From: a virus
Direction: 5' to 3' (one strand)
Length of the DNA stretch: 34,704 nt
Virus record (IMG/VR): IMGVR_UViG_3300049791_000035
Location: 1-34,704 of that record
The notes under the pieces are model-generated. The model made no database searches and was not told the DNA's origin. It saw only the letters and a list, made by a program, of their open reading frames with translations. The translations under genes and the position numbers were made by a program. Shown here piece after piece: positions 6,266 through 13,406 of the stretch. Within the stretch, counting starts at the first letter, position 1. Every line of letters begins with the position of its first letter.

Positions 6266-6610
6266 ATGAACCAATACAACGCAACATTCCTGCACTTACG
6301 CCGACCATTCGTTACAATCCGCTCCGACAGCATGACGGGTTTCGACAAAGGCCCAACTGGTGGACTTACAATCGCTTATCGCAAAGTAGAACCGGTGGGT
6401 TATGCTGTAGGCATTGCACGCTGCAATCCAACCGATCATTACAATAAGCACTATGGTCGTCAAGCCGCTCTTTTACAGCTTAACGAAGCGCCGTTATTTA
6501 TGAAACTCGCTACTAATGAAACCATTATGGAGCTTCTTTGTGTGTTGGCCGGGGAAGCTTTCCCAAAGAATTTGGCAGCACAAATTCGTGTGATAGGTGG
6601 AGGTAAATAA
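6266..6610 (+). CDS. Hypothetical protein, 114 aa
   Basis: First gene after the structured RNA. The frame opens at 6248, but the ATG at 6266 has a strong AAGGAG six bases before it and is the better start. The protein is mixed alpha/beta with no signal, membrane segment or metal site. A C-terminal part rich in Leu and Ala (NETIMELLCVLAGEAFPKNLA) looks helical. I do not recognise the family. Translation is presumably independent of upstream genes because of the RNA insert. Confidence 0.65.
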   Translation: MNQYNATFLHLRRPFVTIRSDSMTGFDKGPTGGLTIAYRKVEPVGYAVGIARCNPTDHYNKHYGRQAALLQLNEAPLFMKLATNETIMELLCVLAGEAFPKNLAAQIRVIGGGK

Positions 6611-6611
6611 A

Positions 6612-6947
6612 ATGAAACCGCTTGTTCTTCTGCTGTTGTTCGCGTTAGTAAGCGTGGCGGAAGGGAGAGCATTTAATCAAAATGAATGTCGTGGACTTGC
6701 TGCAACCGCTGGTGCTGCCGCTCTCCTACGAACGGAGCAGGCTCCTCTTATGAAAGTTTTGGCGGCTCTTGATGATGCTATAGACGAGAGTGATGGGAGT
6801 TTGGTGCGTTTTGATGGGGATGCGCAATTAATTACACAACTTGTTATTGTAACGTACAACAGCAATTACACATCTGAGCAAGCAGCCCGCATCGTCTACG
6901 ATATGTGCAATCGTCATGACCTAAGTATAAGTATAAAGGAGGTATGA
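6612..6947 (+). CDS. Exported small protein with signal peptide, 111 aa
   Basis: The ATG at 6612 follows GGTGGAGG at acceptable spacing, and the in-frame ATG at 6597 is less likely. Residues 1-18 form a classic Sec signal (Lys, then LVLLLLFALVSVAEG, with cleavage likely after AEG or GRA). The mature part is helical with two Cys that could form a disulphide in the periplasm. The C-terminal segment SEQAARIVYDMCNRHDL resembles small secreted phage and proteobacterial proteins of unknown function. Export of an early phage protein suggests action in the periplasm, for example superinfection exclusion, but this is speculative. Confidence 0.65.
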   Translation: MKPLVLLLLFALVSVAEGRAFNQNECRGLAATAGAAALLRTEQAPLMKVLAALDDAIDESDGSLVRFDGDAQLITQLVIVTYNSNYTSEQAARIVYDMCNRHDLSISIKEV

Positions 6948-6948
6948 T

Positions 6949-7320
6949 ATGTCGCAATGTGTTAAATGTCAGATGAATATAGATTTAATGAAAGCTTGCC
7001 CCGCCACTCCATCTACTTGCCCTGCTTTTACGGGGACAATATCGACAATAGGAGGTAAAGTATTAATGAGTCAACGTCCAGCTGTTATTGGCACTGGCAT
7101 CGTTGCAGCCGCCAGCGCTGACATTTGGATTGAAGCGGAATTCGCACACAAAAAAGTAATCAATGGGACTAAACTTGACTCCCTTTACGTTCAATACAAA
7201 AGCAACGGCAACTGGGCGGTCTTAGGCACTATTGGCGACCGGGACATTCTCATTAAGACTTGTGCTTGTGAACGTGATGCAAACGACTGGCTTGATGCCC
7301 TGCAAAAGAAGCTATCGTAA
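6949..7320 (+). CDS. Cys-containing hypothetical protein, 123 aa (alternative internal start)
   Basis: AAAGGAGG precedes the ATG at 6949. A second in-frame ATG at 7066 also has a perfect AGGAGG upstream, so two products (123 and 84 residues) may be made. The N-terminal 25 residues contain CVKC and two further Cys, a possible metal knuckle absent from the shorter form. The rest contains strands (DSLYVQYKSNGNWAVLGTIG) and a C-terminal helix with a CxC. Function unknown. The gene ends just before the promoter candidate at 7347. Confidence 0.6.
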   Translation: MSQCVKCQMNIDLMKACPATPSTCPAFTGTISTIGGKVLMSQRPAVIGTGIVAAASADIWIEAEFAHKKVINGTKLDSLYVQYKSNGNWAVLGTIGDRDILIKTCACERDANDWLDALQKKLS

Positions 7321-7346
7321 GGGGTGGTACGATTGCTAAAAATTTT

Positions 7347-7376
7347 TTGACTAGAAGGCCATAAGAAGCTTATCAT
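7347..7376 (+). promoter_or_regulatory. Candidate internal sigma70 promoter ahead of the replication genes
   Basis: TTGACT at 7347-7352 and TATCAT at 7371-7376, spaced by 18 bases, each differ from consensus at one position. They lie in the only clear intergenic gap (7321-7399) of this part of the plus-strand unit. A promoter here would boost the downstream nuclease, polymerase and helicase genes. Confidence 0.5.
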
Positions 7377-7399
7377 GACTATGAAAGAGGAAGGTTGGT

Positions 7400-7507
7400 A
7401 TGGAGGTATTCATTGCGGTAATAATGACTGTAGGGGGCATTGGCTTCATGTTGTTGTTCGCCTTTGCCATTGGTGCATTATGGGAACTTTTGACTAGGAG
7501 AAAGTGA
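7400..7507 (+). CDS. Small membrane protein, 35 aa
   Basis: GAGGAAGG precedes the ATG at 7400. The product is a single membrane helix (FIAVIMTVGGIGFMLLFAFA followed by IG) with a short basic tail TRRK, giving an N-out, C-in orientation by the positive-inside rule. Its TGA overlaps the ATG of the next gene. An overlapping 40-residue reading frame starts at 7375 but has no good ribosome site. Confidence 0.55.
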   Translation: MEVFIAVIMTVGGIGFMLLFAFAIGALWELLTRRK

Positions 7508-7704
7508 TGGACGCGGAGAAACGTCGGAACGCTGCTAACGGCTATGTGTGGGCAATTACCTTACTCACGAATGGACAAACAACTGATTATGTGGAGAAGC
7601 GGGGCTTTGAAAATCCGCTTGTTGGGTGGATGGATGGGGTAGATGCTGCGATTGATGATTGGATGGCTGATGCTGATAGCATAGACAGGAGGGATTATGA
7701 CTAA
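7507..7704 (+). CDS. Hypothetical acidic protein, 65 aa
   Basis: The ATG at 7507 overlaps the preceding stop (TGATG); a GTG at 7504 is a possible one-residue longer start. The upstream CTAGGAG serves as ribosome site. The C-terminal half is strongly acidic with repeated Asp and Trp (WMDGVDAAIDDWMADAD). No domain is recognised. Its end overlaps the following 25-residue ORF. Confidence 0.55.
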   Translation: MDAEKRRNAANGYVWAITLLTNGQTTDYVEKRGFENPLVGWMDGVDAAIDDWMADADSIDRRDYD

Positions 7705-7774
7705 CGAGGAAGGAATTGCGCAAGTTGGAGCATTGACGCGTTTTCTTGATTGGGCAGAGGAACAAATAAAATGA
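7697..7774 (+). CDS. Micro-ORF, 25 aa
   Basis: AGGAGGG lies immediately upstream of the ATG at 7697, and the TGA at 7772-7774 overlaps the ATG of the nuclease-like gene. The peptide is a short acidic amphipathic helix containing ALTRFLDWAEEQ. It is probably translated; it may serve only to couple ribosomes to the next gene. Confidence 0.45.
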   Translation: MTNEEGIAQVGALTRFLDWAEEQIK

Positions 7775-8193
7775 ACGGCTATTGTAGCTACTGTGATTTG
7801 CCTTTGCCAGCTAACGCTAAATCCAACCGCAAATTCTGCAACAAAGTTTGCGCACGCAACTACGTACAGCGGCAATGGCGTGAACGCAATCCCAAGTCCG
7901 CCGCAGGGGAACTAGCTAAAGGTACAGTTGCGGAAGCAAATGAGATGCGCGTTGCAATTGACTTGCTGCATCGTGGCTTTGAGGTATATCGGGCAGCGTT
8001 TCAAGGAATGCCTTGCGATATGCTTATAAAAACTCCTCACCCGCATTCAATGTATCGTGTGGAGGTCACTACTGGAAATTACAGTCCGAATGGTGCACTT
8101 GCTCATCCAGTACGTGATCCAACAAAGTATGATGTTCTTGCAGTCGTTGTTGGCGAGCGCATTATCTACAAACCACAATTATGGAGGTTGTGA
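7771..8193 (+). CDS. Zinc-finger plus PD-(D/E)XK (intron-endonuclease-like) protein, 140 aa
   Basis: The start at 7771 is chosen because it overlaps the previous stop (ATGA). Residues 5-27 hold CxxC and CxxxC (C5, C8, C23, C27), a small zinc finger of the kind that ends in RKFCSxxCRN. Residues 50-135 follow the PD-(D/E)XK layout: a helix with E55/E58, then MPCDMLI with D83, then the strand RVEVTTG with E98. The position of the catalytic Lys (ExK) is Thr100. The fold resembles PDDEXK proteins of the group I intron endonuclease type. It may be an inactive or altered nuclease, or may recruit a Lys from elsewhere. It sits two genes ahead of the DNA polymerase. Confidence 0.6.
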   Translation: MNGYCSYCDLPLPANAKSNRKFCNKVCARNYVQRQWRERNPKSAAGELAKGTVAEANEMRVAIDLLHRGFEVYRAAFQGMPCDMLIKTPHPHSMYRVEVTTGNYSPNGALAHPVRDPTKYDVLAVVVGERIIYKPQLWRL

Positions 8194-8393
8194 TGGCTGA
8201 CTTTTGCAAACAATGCAGTATCGAAATTTTCGATGAGGACTTTGGGGACTTGGCTGATCTTACGGAAGGAGATTTGACAGTTTATGTGCAAGTGCTTTGT
8301 GAAGGTTGCGGAACACACTGTTGGGTGGACTCGACTGGTAAGTGTGTAAGCCATAGGTGCCTCAAAAAACATGGACTGCAAAATGCTGAATGA
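8193..8393 (+). CDS. Small zinc-binding conserved phage protein, 66 aa
   Basis: The ATG at 8193 overlaps the previous stop and follows ATGGAGG. The protein begins MADFCKQCS and later has CEGCG, so two CxxC knuckles flank an acidic region (FDEDFGDLADLTEGD); additional Cys/His residues follow in the C-terminal part. Small phage proteins with this exact layout are common next to replication genes, but their function is unknown. It overlaps the DNA polymerase gene start by 23 bases. Confidence 0.65.
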   Translation: MADFCKQCSIEIFDEDFGDLADLTEGDLTVYVQVLCEGCGTHCWVDSTGKCVSHRCLKKHGLQNAE

Positions 8394-10785
8394 CAATGGT
8401 CTTCGTCGTGTTTCCGGCTACGGTCCTGCCCAAGCTGACATCGTGATCGTTGGGGAATGCCCTACTATTGACGATGAAGTTGAAGGCAGACCCCTTACTG
8501 GGCAAGCCGGTAGGCTACTTGGAACGATGCTTCGTGAAGCTGGTATTGATCCTCGCGCATGCTACATCACAAATGTCTGTAAGTATCGTCCTCCCACAAG
8601 CAAACAAGTATCTAATCCTCTTGAACATTGGATGACAGACAAAAAGAAACTCGGAATAGCTAACGAATGGGAGTACAAAGATGGGCGCTATTACAATGAA
8701 GAAATTGGCGAAGGCCTTGCAGAATTGCGGGGCGAGATACTTGACCGCAACCCCCGTATCATTATTGGCCTCGGGAACACTGCTCTATGGGCGCTCGCAG
8801 GCGAGTGGGGCATACTGGATTGGCGCGGAAGCGAAATGGGGGTGGCGTTATCAGACGAGCGAAACTGCCCCTTCGTACCAACCCTTCATCCAACCTCAAT
8901 TCTGCGCAACTGGTCCACTCGTCCTTTCGCAGCGCATGATCTCAAACAACGAGTTGCCCGCCGTCTCCGCAGTGGCTTTATAACCCCACAATGGGACTTC
9001 AACTATGAACCTACTCTGGCTGATGCTTTATCGTTTATCGAATCTCTTGCAGGCGATGTTGCCGTGGACGTGGAGACTTCAAGGAATCGTATTGTTTGTG
9101 TTGGCCTTGGTGTATCAGCTACGCATGCTATGTGCATACCGTTTATATCTGAGAACTACGGCGCGTATTGGTCGGCCCTTGACGCGCAAATCGTTATCGC
9201 GGCACTCCAACAAAAACTTTCGTCGCCAGAAGTAAAGATTATTGGGCAAAATTTTAACTATGATGCGAGCTACTTTGATGACAATTTCCAATTTATTCCA
9301 CGCGTTGCGTTTGACACGCTTATTGCCCAAACTGTACTTTTTCCGGGAACTCCCCGAGGACTTGGATACCTCTCTAGCATGTACTGCGATTGGCATTGTT
9401 ATTGGAAGGATGACGCTAGAGATTGGTCTAACCTCAAAGACTTCGATAGACTTTTCAGATACAACTGTCGTGATGTATGTGCAACTTGGGAGGCCGCGCA
9501 AAAGCAACGTGTAGCTATAGAACGAGGTGGATTAATGGCACAATTTTCTGAGCGCATGACCTACAATCATTCGGTGTACGACATGATGCAGCAAGGAGTA
9601 ATTCGGGATGAAACCGTTACGCAAAAACTTGATGATGAAGTCGAGGAAGCACTCCAAGAACGCAAGATCATCATTTGCGATGCGGCTGGCTACCCAATTA
9701 ATCCTACGTCGCCGGTACAGGTCTCTAAGCTACTTTACAATGAATGGGGCTGCCGTAAACCGGGGCGAAAAGGTAAGACTCCAGGTGGTACAGGAGATGA
9801 AGAATTGCGCCAAGTGGCGCTGTGGCACCCGGAGTACGCGGCAGTTCTCACCGCCATACTGGAACACAGATCGCTTGCAAGTATGCGCAGTAATTTCCTT
9901 AGAGCGAAACTTGACCCGGACGGAAAATTACGGTCCTCTTTCATGGCGACTGGAACAGAGACTTTTCGCCTTACGAGCAGCAAAAACAATTTTAGGCGCG
10001 GAACGAACCTACTTAACGTATCAGGAAGTGGCACAACGCATAGTGGAAACAAGGTTCCAAACTTCCGACGCGCTATTATTCCTCCGGTTGGATATACGAT
10101 TTTTGACTGCGACCTAGAGCGCGCTGACTTGCAAGTGGTGGTGTGGGAAGCTGACGACGCCGACCTAAAAGCCAAATTACAGGCAGGAGTAGACATACAC
10201 TATGAAAACGCTAAAGAGCTATTCGGCATCGCTGAACCCACACCTGTACAGCGGGAAAAGGGTAAGACTTTCGTTCATCTTACTGACTATGCAGGTTGCG
10301 CACGCACATGTGCGATTAAGACTGGTAGCACCGTTCACGAAGCTGACATGGCTCAACGGCGTTGGTTTGTGCTACACCCAGGCATCAAGACTTGGCACAC
10401 CAGAACGGCGGCGCAACTTGCTGATGGCCGCATGGTACGGAATGCCTTTGGTTACAAGATGACATTTTTTGATAGGGTGGAGGGGTTGTTGCCGGAAGCG
10501 CTGGCTTGGATTCCACAATCTACAATTGCAATCGTTGCCAGTTTGGTGCACATGAATATGGAGAAAATTCCCGGTGTGACTGTCTTGCTGCAATGCTATG
10601 ATAGTGTTGTAGGCATCTACCCTACAGCTAGGGAAGCAGAAATTCTTCCGCAACTGTACGCAGCAACGCAAGTAGTCGTTCCCTATGATGATCCGTTGAT
10701 TGTACCTATGGGCCTCAAAACGAGTATCGTAAGTTGGGGGGACTGCGGCAAAGGAGAAGGAAGTAGGAAAGGATGGCCCAAATGA
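8371..10785 (+). CDS. Uracil-DNA glycosylase / family A DNA polymerase fusion, 804 aa
   Basis: Residues 20-200 are a family 4/5-type uracil-DNA glycosylase domain: GECPTIDDEVEGRPLTGQAG (29-47 region), NVCKYRPP (68-75) and LHPTS (172-176). Residues 215-385 carry a DEDD 3'-5' exonuclease: DVET at 233-236, GQNFNYD ending at D298, and YNCRDVC with D368. Residues 400-790 are the polymerase: motif A around D579 (FDCDLERADLQVV), motif B with R628, K632 and Y640 and His at the usual Phe position, and motif C as QCYDSVVG with D743, where Tyr and Ser replace the common His and Glu. The replicative enzyme is thus joined to a uracil sensor. A later ATG at 8383 is an alternative start; the ribosome site is weak for both. 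Confidence 0.9.
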   Translation: MDCKMLNDNGLRRVSGYGPAQADIVIVGECPTIDDEVEGRPLTGQAGRLLGTMLREAGIDPRACYITNVCKYRPPTSKQVSNPLEHWMTDKKKLGIANEWEYKDGRYYNEEIGEGLAELRGEILDRNPRIIIGLGNTALWALAGEWGILDWRGSEMGVALSDERNCPFVPTLHPTSILRNWSTRPFAAHDLKQRVARRLRSGFITPQWDFNYEPTLADALSFIESLAGDVAVDVETSRNRIVCVGLGVSATHAMCIPFISENYGAYWSALDAQIVIAALQQKLSSPEVKIIGQNFNYDASYFDDNFQFIPRVAFDTLIAQTVLFPGTPRGLGYLSSMYCDWHCYWKDDARDWSNLKDFDRLFRYNCRDVCATWEAAQKQRVAIERGGLMAQFSERMTYNHSVYDMMQQGVIRDETVTQKLDDEVEEALQERKIIICDAAGYPINPTSPVQVSKLLYNEWGCRKPGRKGKTPGGTGDEELRQVALWHPEYAAVLTAILEHRSLASMRSNFLRAKLDPDGKLRSSFMATGTETFRLTSSKNNFRRGTNLLNVSGSGTTHSGNKVPNFRRAIIPPVGYTIFDCDLERADLQVVVWEADDADLKAKLQAGVDIHYENAKELFGIAEPTPVQREKGKTFVHLTDYAGCARTCAIKTGSTVHEADMAQRRWFVLHPGIKTWHTRTAAQLADGRMVRNAFGYKMTFFDRVEGLLPEALAWIPQSTIAIVASLVHMNMEKIPGVTVLLQCYDSVVGIYPTAREAEILPQLYAATQVVVPYDDPLIVPMGLKTSIVSWGDCGKGEGSRKGWPK

Positions 10786-10907
10786 AACCACATATTCGTA
10801 AGCTTGAAACTGGTTGTTGGGGAATGTTCCGTGACCGCAATACCTCCATTCCTTATTACGTTTTCGTAAGTTTTCAAAGAATGAAGGGGTGGGCAATTGG
10901 CTTCTAG
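10773..10907 (+). CDS. Small basic protein, 44 aa
   Basis: AGTAGGAAAGG precedes the ATG at 10773, which overlaps the polymerase gene by 13 bases. The product is basic and aromatic-rich (contains MFRDRNTSIPYYVFVSFQRM) with no membrane helix. It ends where the next gene begins. Short length keeps confidence moderate. Confidence 0.5.
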   Translation: MAQMKPHIRKLETGCWGMFRDRNTSIPYYVFVSFQRMKGWAIGF

Positions 10908-11367
10908 AAAACGATGTCCGCGTTGTGGTGATCCGGATATGCTACATGAAAATTTTAGTAATCATTCATACGATTGTTGGGCTTGTGGGGCTACATTTAA
11001 TGAGGAATATATGAACGGATTTGATAATTTTTATCGAAATGCCCAACGACAAAGGGCGGCGGAAGAAGCTATACGTCAACAAGCTAAAGCAGACTTCCAT
11101 CAATACAGACAGAACCAAGAAACTGCGGAAGAATTTTTTCGTAGACAATATGAGCAACAATGGAAGCAACAATCACGGCAAAATAGCAGCGGCTTCCACT
11201 ACAATGATACCACTTCAAAATCAGCCAGCAGCGAAGCAACTTGCGTCATATCTAAAGATCTCTTGAAGCGGCTTATAATGTTGTGTCATCCAGATAAACA
11301 TTCTGGAAGCGAAATGTCGAATGCCGTCACTAAAGAGTTATTGGCTATAAAGGAAAAGTTAAAGTGA
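10897..11367 (+). CDS. Zinc ribbon + J-domain-like (HPD) protein, 156 aa, TTG start
   Basis: The TTG at 10897 with GGGGTGGG upstream keeps the first zinc knuckle; the next ATG would cut it off. C7-x2-C10 and C27-x2-C30 form a zinc ribbon. A long charged, Gln-rich helical segment follows (about residues 45-100) with a low-complexity Ser/Asn stretch. The C-terminal 40 residues (LLKRLIMLCHPDKHSGSE, then KELLAIKEKLK) contain the HPD signature at 131-133 between two helices, as in the core of a J domain. J-domain proteins stimulate Hsp70/DnaK. A phage version could recruit the host DnaK to replication or assembly complexes. Whether helix I of a true J domain is present is unclear. Confidence 0.6.
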   Translation: MASRKRCPRCGDPDMLHENFSNHSYDCWACGATFNEEYMNGFDNFYRNAQRQRAAEEAIRQQAKADFHQYRQNQETAEEFFRRQYEQQWKQQSRQNSSGFHYNDTTSKSASSEATCVISKDLLKRLIMLCHPDKHSGSEMSNAVTKELLAIKEKLK

Positions 11368-11558
11368 AGCCATTTGTTTGTAAATCTGCAAACAATATGT
11401 GGCGTTGCTACTCCAAACGTGTACCAGATTGGGATCGACATTGGCGAGCAAAGAACGGGCGGTATGAATGGATTGGTTGGGGGTGGACCCCCTGTGAAGC
11501 TTATAAGAATTGGGTAACGTTGAACTTTGGTAAAATTGCAGCTAGGAGAATGCTATGA
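11364..11558 (+). CDS. Trp-rich hypothetical protein, 64 aa, GTG start
   Basis: A GTG at 11364 overlaps the TGA of the J-like gene and has AAAGGA upstream. The protein is basic and very rich in Trp and Tyr (for example YEWIGWGWTPCEAYKNW), with a motif typical of small phage proteins that resemble modified WW or DUF-type mini-domains. The helix-like C-terminus overlaps the next gene. Function unknown. Confidence 0.6.
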   Translation: MKPFVCKSANNMWRCYSKRVPDWDRHWRAKNGRYEWIGWGWTPCEAYKNWVTLNFGKIAARRML

Positions 11559-11899
11559 ACATTGAAGACTGGAAAGTCGTTATTGAGGTTCTTGAAACTG
11601 CCGAAGAAAACGCGGTGCATAGGCTTGAAGAAGAAAAGCAATCCCGGCTTGCCAGCTTGCGAGTAAATCGTATTAAGGCCTTTGGAGAGGAATTGATGGA
11701 AGTAAGGCGCGCATTACATAAATGTAAGGCGGAATTATCGTGGGCTGAATGTCAAAAAGTTACTGCATTTCCTGTTAAAGCTGCAAAAGATTCTCAAACA
11801 GCAGGTAGCGTTACTGTTATTATTGAATATGGACAAGACCCTACTTTTGCTTTAATGCAGGAAGCTCTTTTGAAGTCTAAGAAAGCAGCAGATGAATAG
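11555..11899 (+). CDS. Coiled-coil hypothetical protein, 114 aa
   Basis: The ATG overlaps the preceding stop (ATGA) and follows GCTAGGAG. The first 65 residues are one long charged helix (VLETAEENAVHRLEEEKQSR onward) expected to form a coiled coil. The last 35 include a short strand (SVTVIIEYG) and another helix. It ends 8 bases inside the next gene, the DUF3987-like ATPase, so it could be a partner or loader, but there is no motif to show this. Confidence 0.65.
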   Translation: MNIEDWKVVIEVLETAEENAVHRLEEEKQSRLASLRVNRIKAFGEELMEVRRALHKCKAELSWAECQKVTAFPVKAAKDSQTAGSVTVIIEYGQDPTFALMQEALLKSKKAADE

Positions 11900-13082
11900 C
11901 TGGTTGGACGACTTCACAGAATACGCCAGTTACGGGGAAGCGAGTCCTCGCGTTATGTATTGGGTGGGAGTTGCTACGGTTGCTGCTGTCTTACGTCGTA
12001 AGGTTTGGTTCGACCAAGAGTATTTCCAATGGTCCCCCAACTTCTATATCTTGATCGTTGGTCCTCCCGGTGCAATCAAAAAATCCACCAGCATAGACAT
12101 TGGGATGCGCCTCTTAAAGAAGATCGAGGGCATTAACCGAGGTCCTGCAATTGTAACATGGCAAAAACTAATCGAATATATTGCGCAATCTATGGAGGAA
12201 GTGGCGTTGCCAGATGGTGAAATCTTTCCTATGTCTTGCATTACACTCGCATTATCAGAGTTTGGTTCGTTCTTTGATCCACAAAATCGAGAGCTTATCG
12301 ACAATTTAACTGACCTTTGGGATGGTAAGCTGGACACTATCACGAAGATGACCAAGACCAGCGGTAACGATGAAATGGTGAATCCGTGGATAAATATAAT
12401 TGCAGCTACTACGCCGAAGTGGTTGGCTCAAAATTTCGGGGAAAACTTGGTTGGTGGGGGCTTGGCTGGTCGTTTTATATACCTCTACGAAGATATGCCT
12501 ACAGTGGACAAGGATGTTTCGTATCCGAAACGCAAGATGGGAAATATGAAGGAGCGCCGCCAGCAAGAATCTGCATTAGTAGAACGACTAAGCGCTATTG
12601 CGAGATACTCTGGCGATTTTGAACTTACAGAAGAGGCCTACCAATGGGGCGACGAGTGGTACAAGAACGAGAGGATGAAACTTCGATTATTGGGGTCGGA
12701 GAATCTGGAAAGTGGGTTTGTTGTCCGCAAACAAGTTCATCTTCACAAATTGGCAATGGTGATTTGTGCTGCCCGTTGCGAATTTCCATTGATAACAGTC
12801 TCACATATGGAGGAAGCAGAGCGACAATTGAATGCACTCGATGTGGACACACGCAGAGTATTCGGGTACGTAGGGCAGTCGAAGGTGACGAGTGCAGCGC
12901 GGGAGATAGTGGAAGCAGTTTTACGCCTAGGAAGCGTAGAAAAACGGATACTTTATAAAACACAATTTTTTCGGACATTAACGACAGGAGAATATAATGA
13001 AGCAGTAGCAAGTGCAATTCAAGCGGAGCTTATCATGGAGCAAGACACGGTGGCAAAACCGCTGCTGATGCCCCGAAAATAA
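11892..13082 (+). CDS. DUF3987-like replicative helicase/primase-type ATPase, 396 aa
   Basis: The protein has a P-loop region at 57-66 (GPPGAIKKST), an acidic Walker-B-like strand LALSEFG with E122, a sensor-like strand INIIAATTPKW near 167-176 and an arginine-containing GGGLAGRFIYLYED near 187-200. This order is typical of DUF3987-type phage/plasmid proteins thought to act as helicases or primase partners. The P-loop lacks the second Gly of a textbook GxxxxGK; the variant GPPGxxKKST-like form occurs in this family. No separate primase domain is present. With the UDG-polymerase upstream it completes a minimal replication set. The ends are clear: overlap with the upstream gene, and TAA at 13080-13082. 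Confidence 0.65.
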   Translation: MNSWLDDFTEYASYGEASPRVMYWVGVATVAAVLRRKVWFDQEYFQWSPNFYILIVGPPGAIKKSTSIDIGMRLLKKIEGINRGPAIVTWQKLIEYIAQSMEEVALPDGEIFPMSCITLALSEFGSFFDPQNRELIDNLTDLWDGKLDTITKMTKTSGNDEMVNPWINIIAATTPKWLAQNFGENLVGGGLAGRFIYLYEDMPTVDKDVSYPKRKMGNMKERRQQESALVERLSAIARYSGDFELTEEAYQWGDEWYKNERMKLRLLGSENLESGFVVRKQVHLHKLAMVICAARCEFPLITVSHMEEAERQLNALDVDTRRVFGYVGQSKVTSAAREIVEAVLRLGSVEKRILYKTQFFRTLTTGEYNEAVASAIQAELIMEQDTVAKPLLMPRK

Positions 13083-13111
13083 CAAGCAACTTTGGAGGTG
13101 CGAAGAATGAA

Positions 13112-13393
13112 ATGGAACGTCATAACGAAAGCGTGGAATGCATTGAACGACGGCATCGAGCAATAAGGGAAAAGGATGGGTGGCACCGAGCAACGGCTTG
13201 GGCGCACGCTTGGAAGCGAGACCTCCACGGCCATCATATCCTCGTCTACCAACCAACCTGTGCAACCGGCGACTGCTGGTACAAATGGATTGATGGCCAC
13301 TTCCGTGGAACTGCGCCAACTGCTAAATTGGCTAAATCACAGTTAGAGCGAGAAGCTGCTGGGGAGGCATCAGCGTGGTGTGGGCACAAATAA
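13112..13393 (+). CDS. Hypothetical protein, 93 aa (start uncertain)
   Basis: The GGAGG at 13094-13098 is ideally placed for an ATG at 13107 that encodes only a 19-residue peptide in another frame, ending at 13166. The ATG at 13112 for this gene is 13 bases away. Either the short ORF is a leader that couples translation, or this gene starts inefficiently. The product is Trp-, His- and Ala-rich with a central HILVYQPT...CWYKWIDGHFRGTA stretch that looks like a small beta hairpin. Function unknown. Confidence 0.5.
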   Translation: MERHNESVECIERRHRAIREKDGWHRATAWAHAWKRDLHGHHILVYQPTCATGDCWYKWIDGHFRGTAPTAKLAKSQLEREAAGEASAWCGHK

Positions 13394-13406
13394 AAAGGGG
13401 GAGTAA

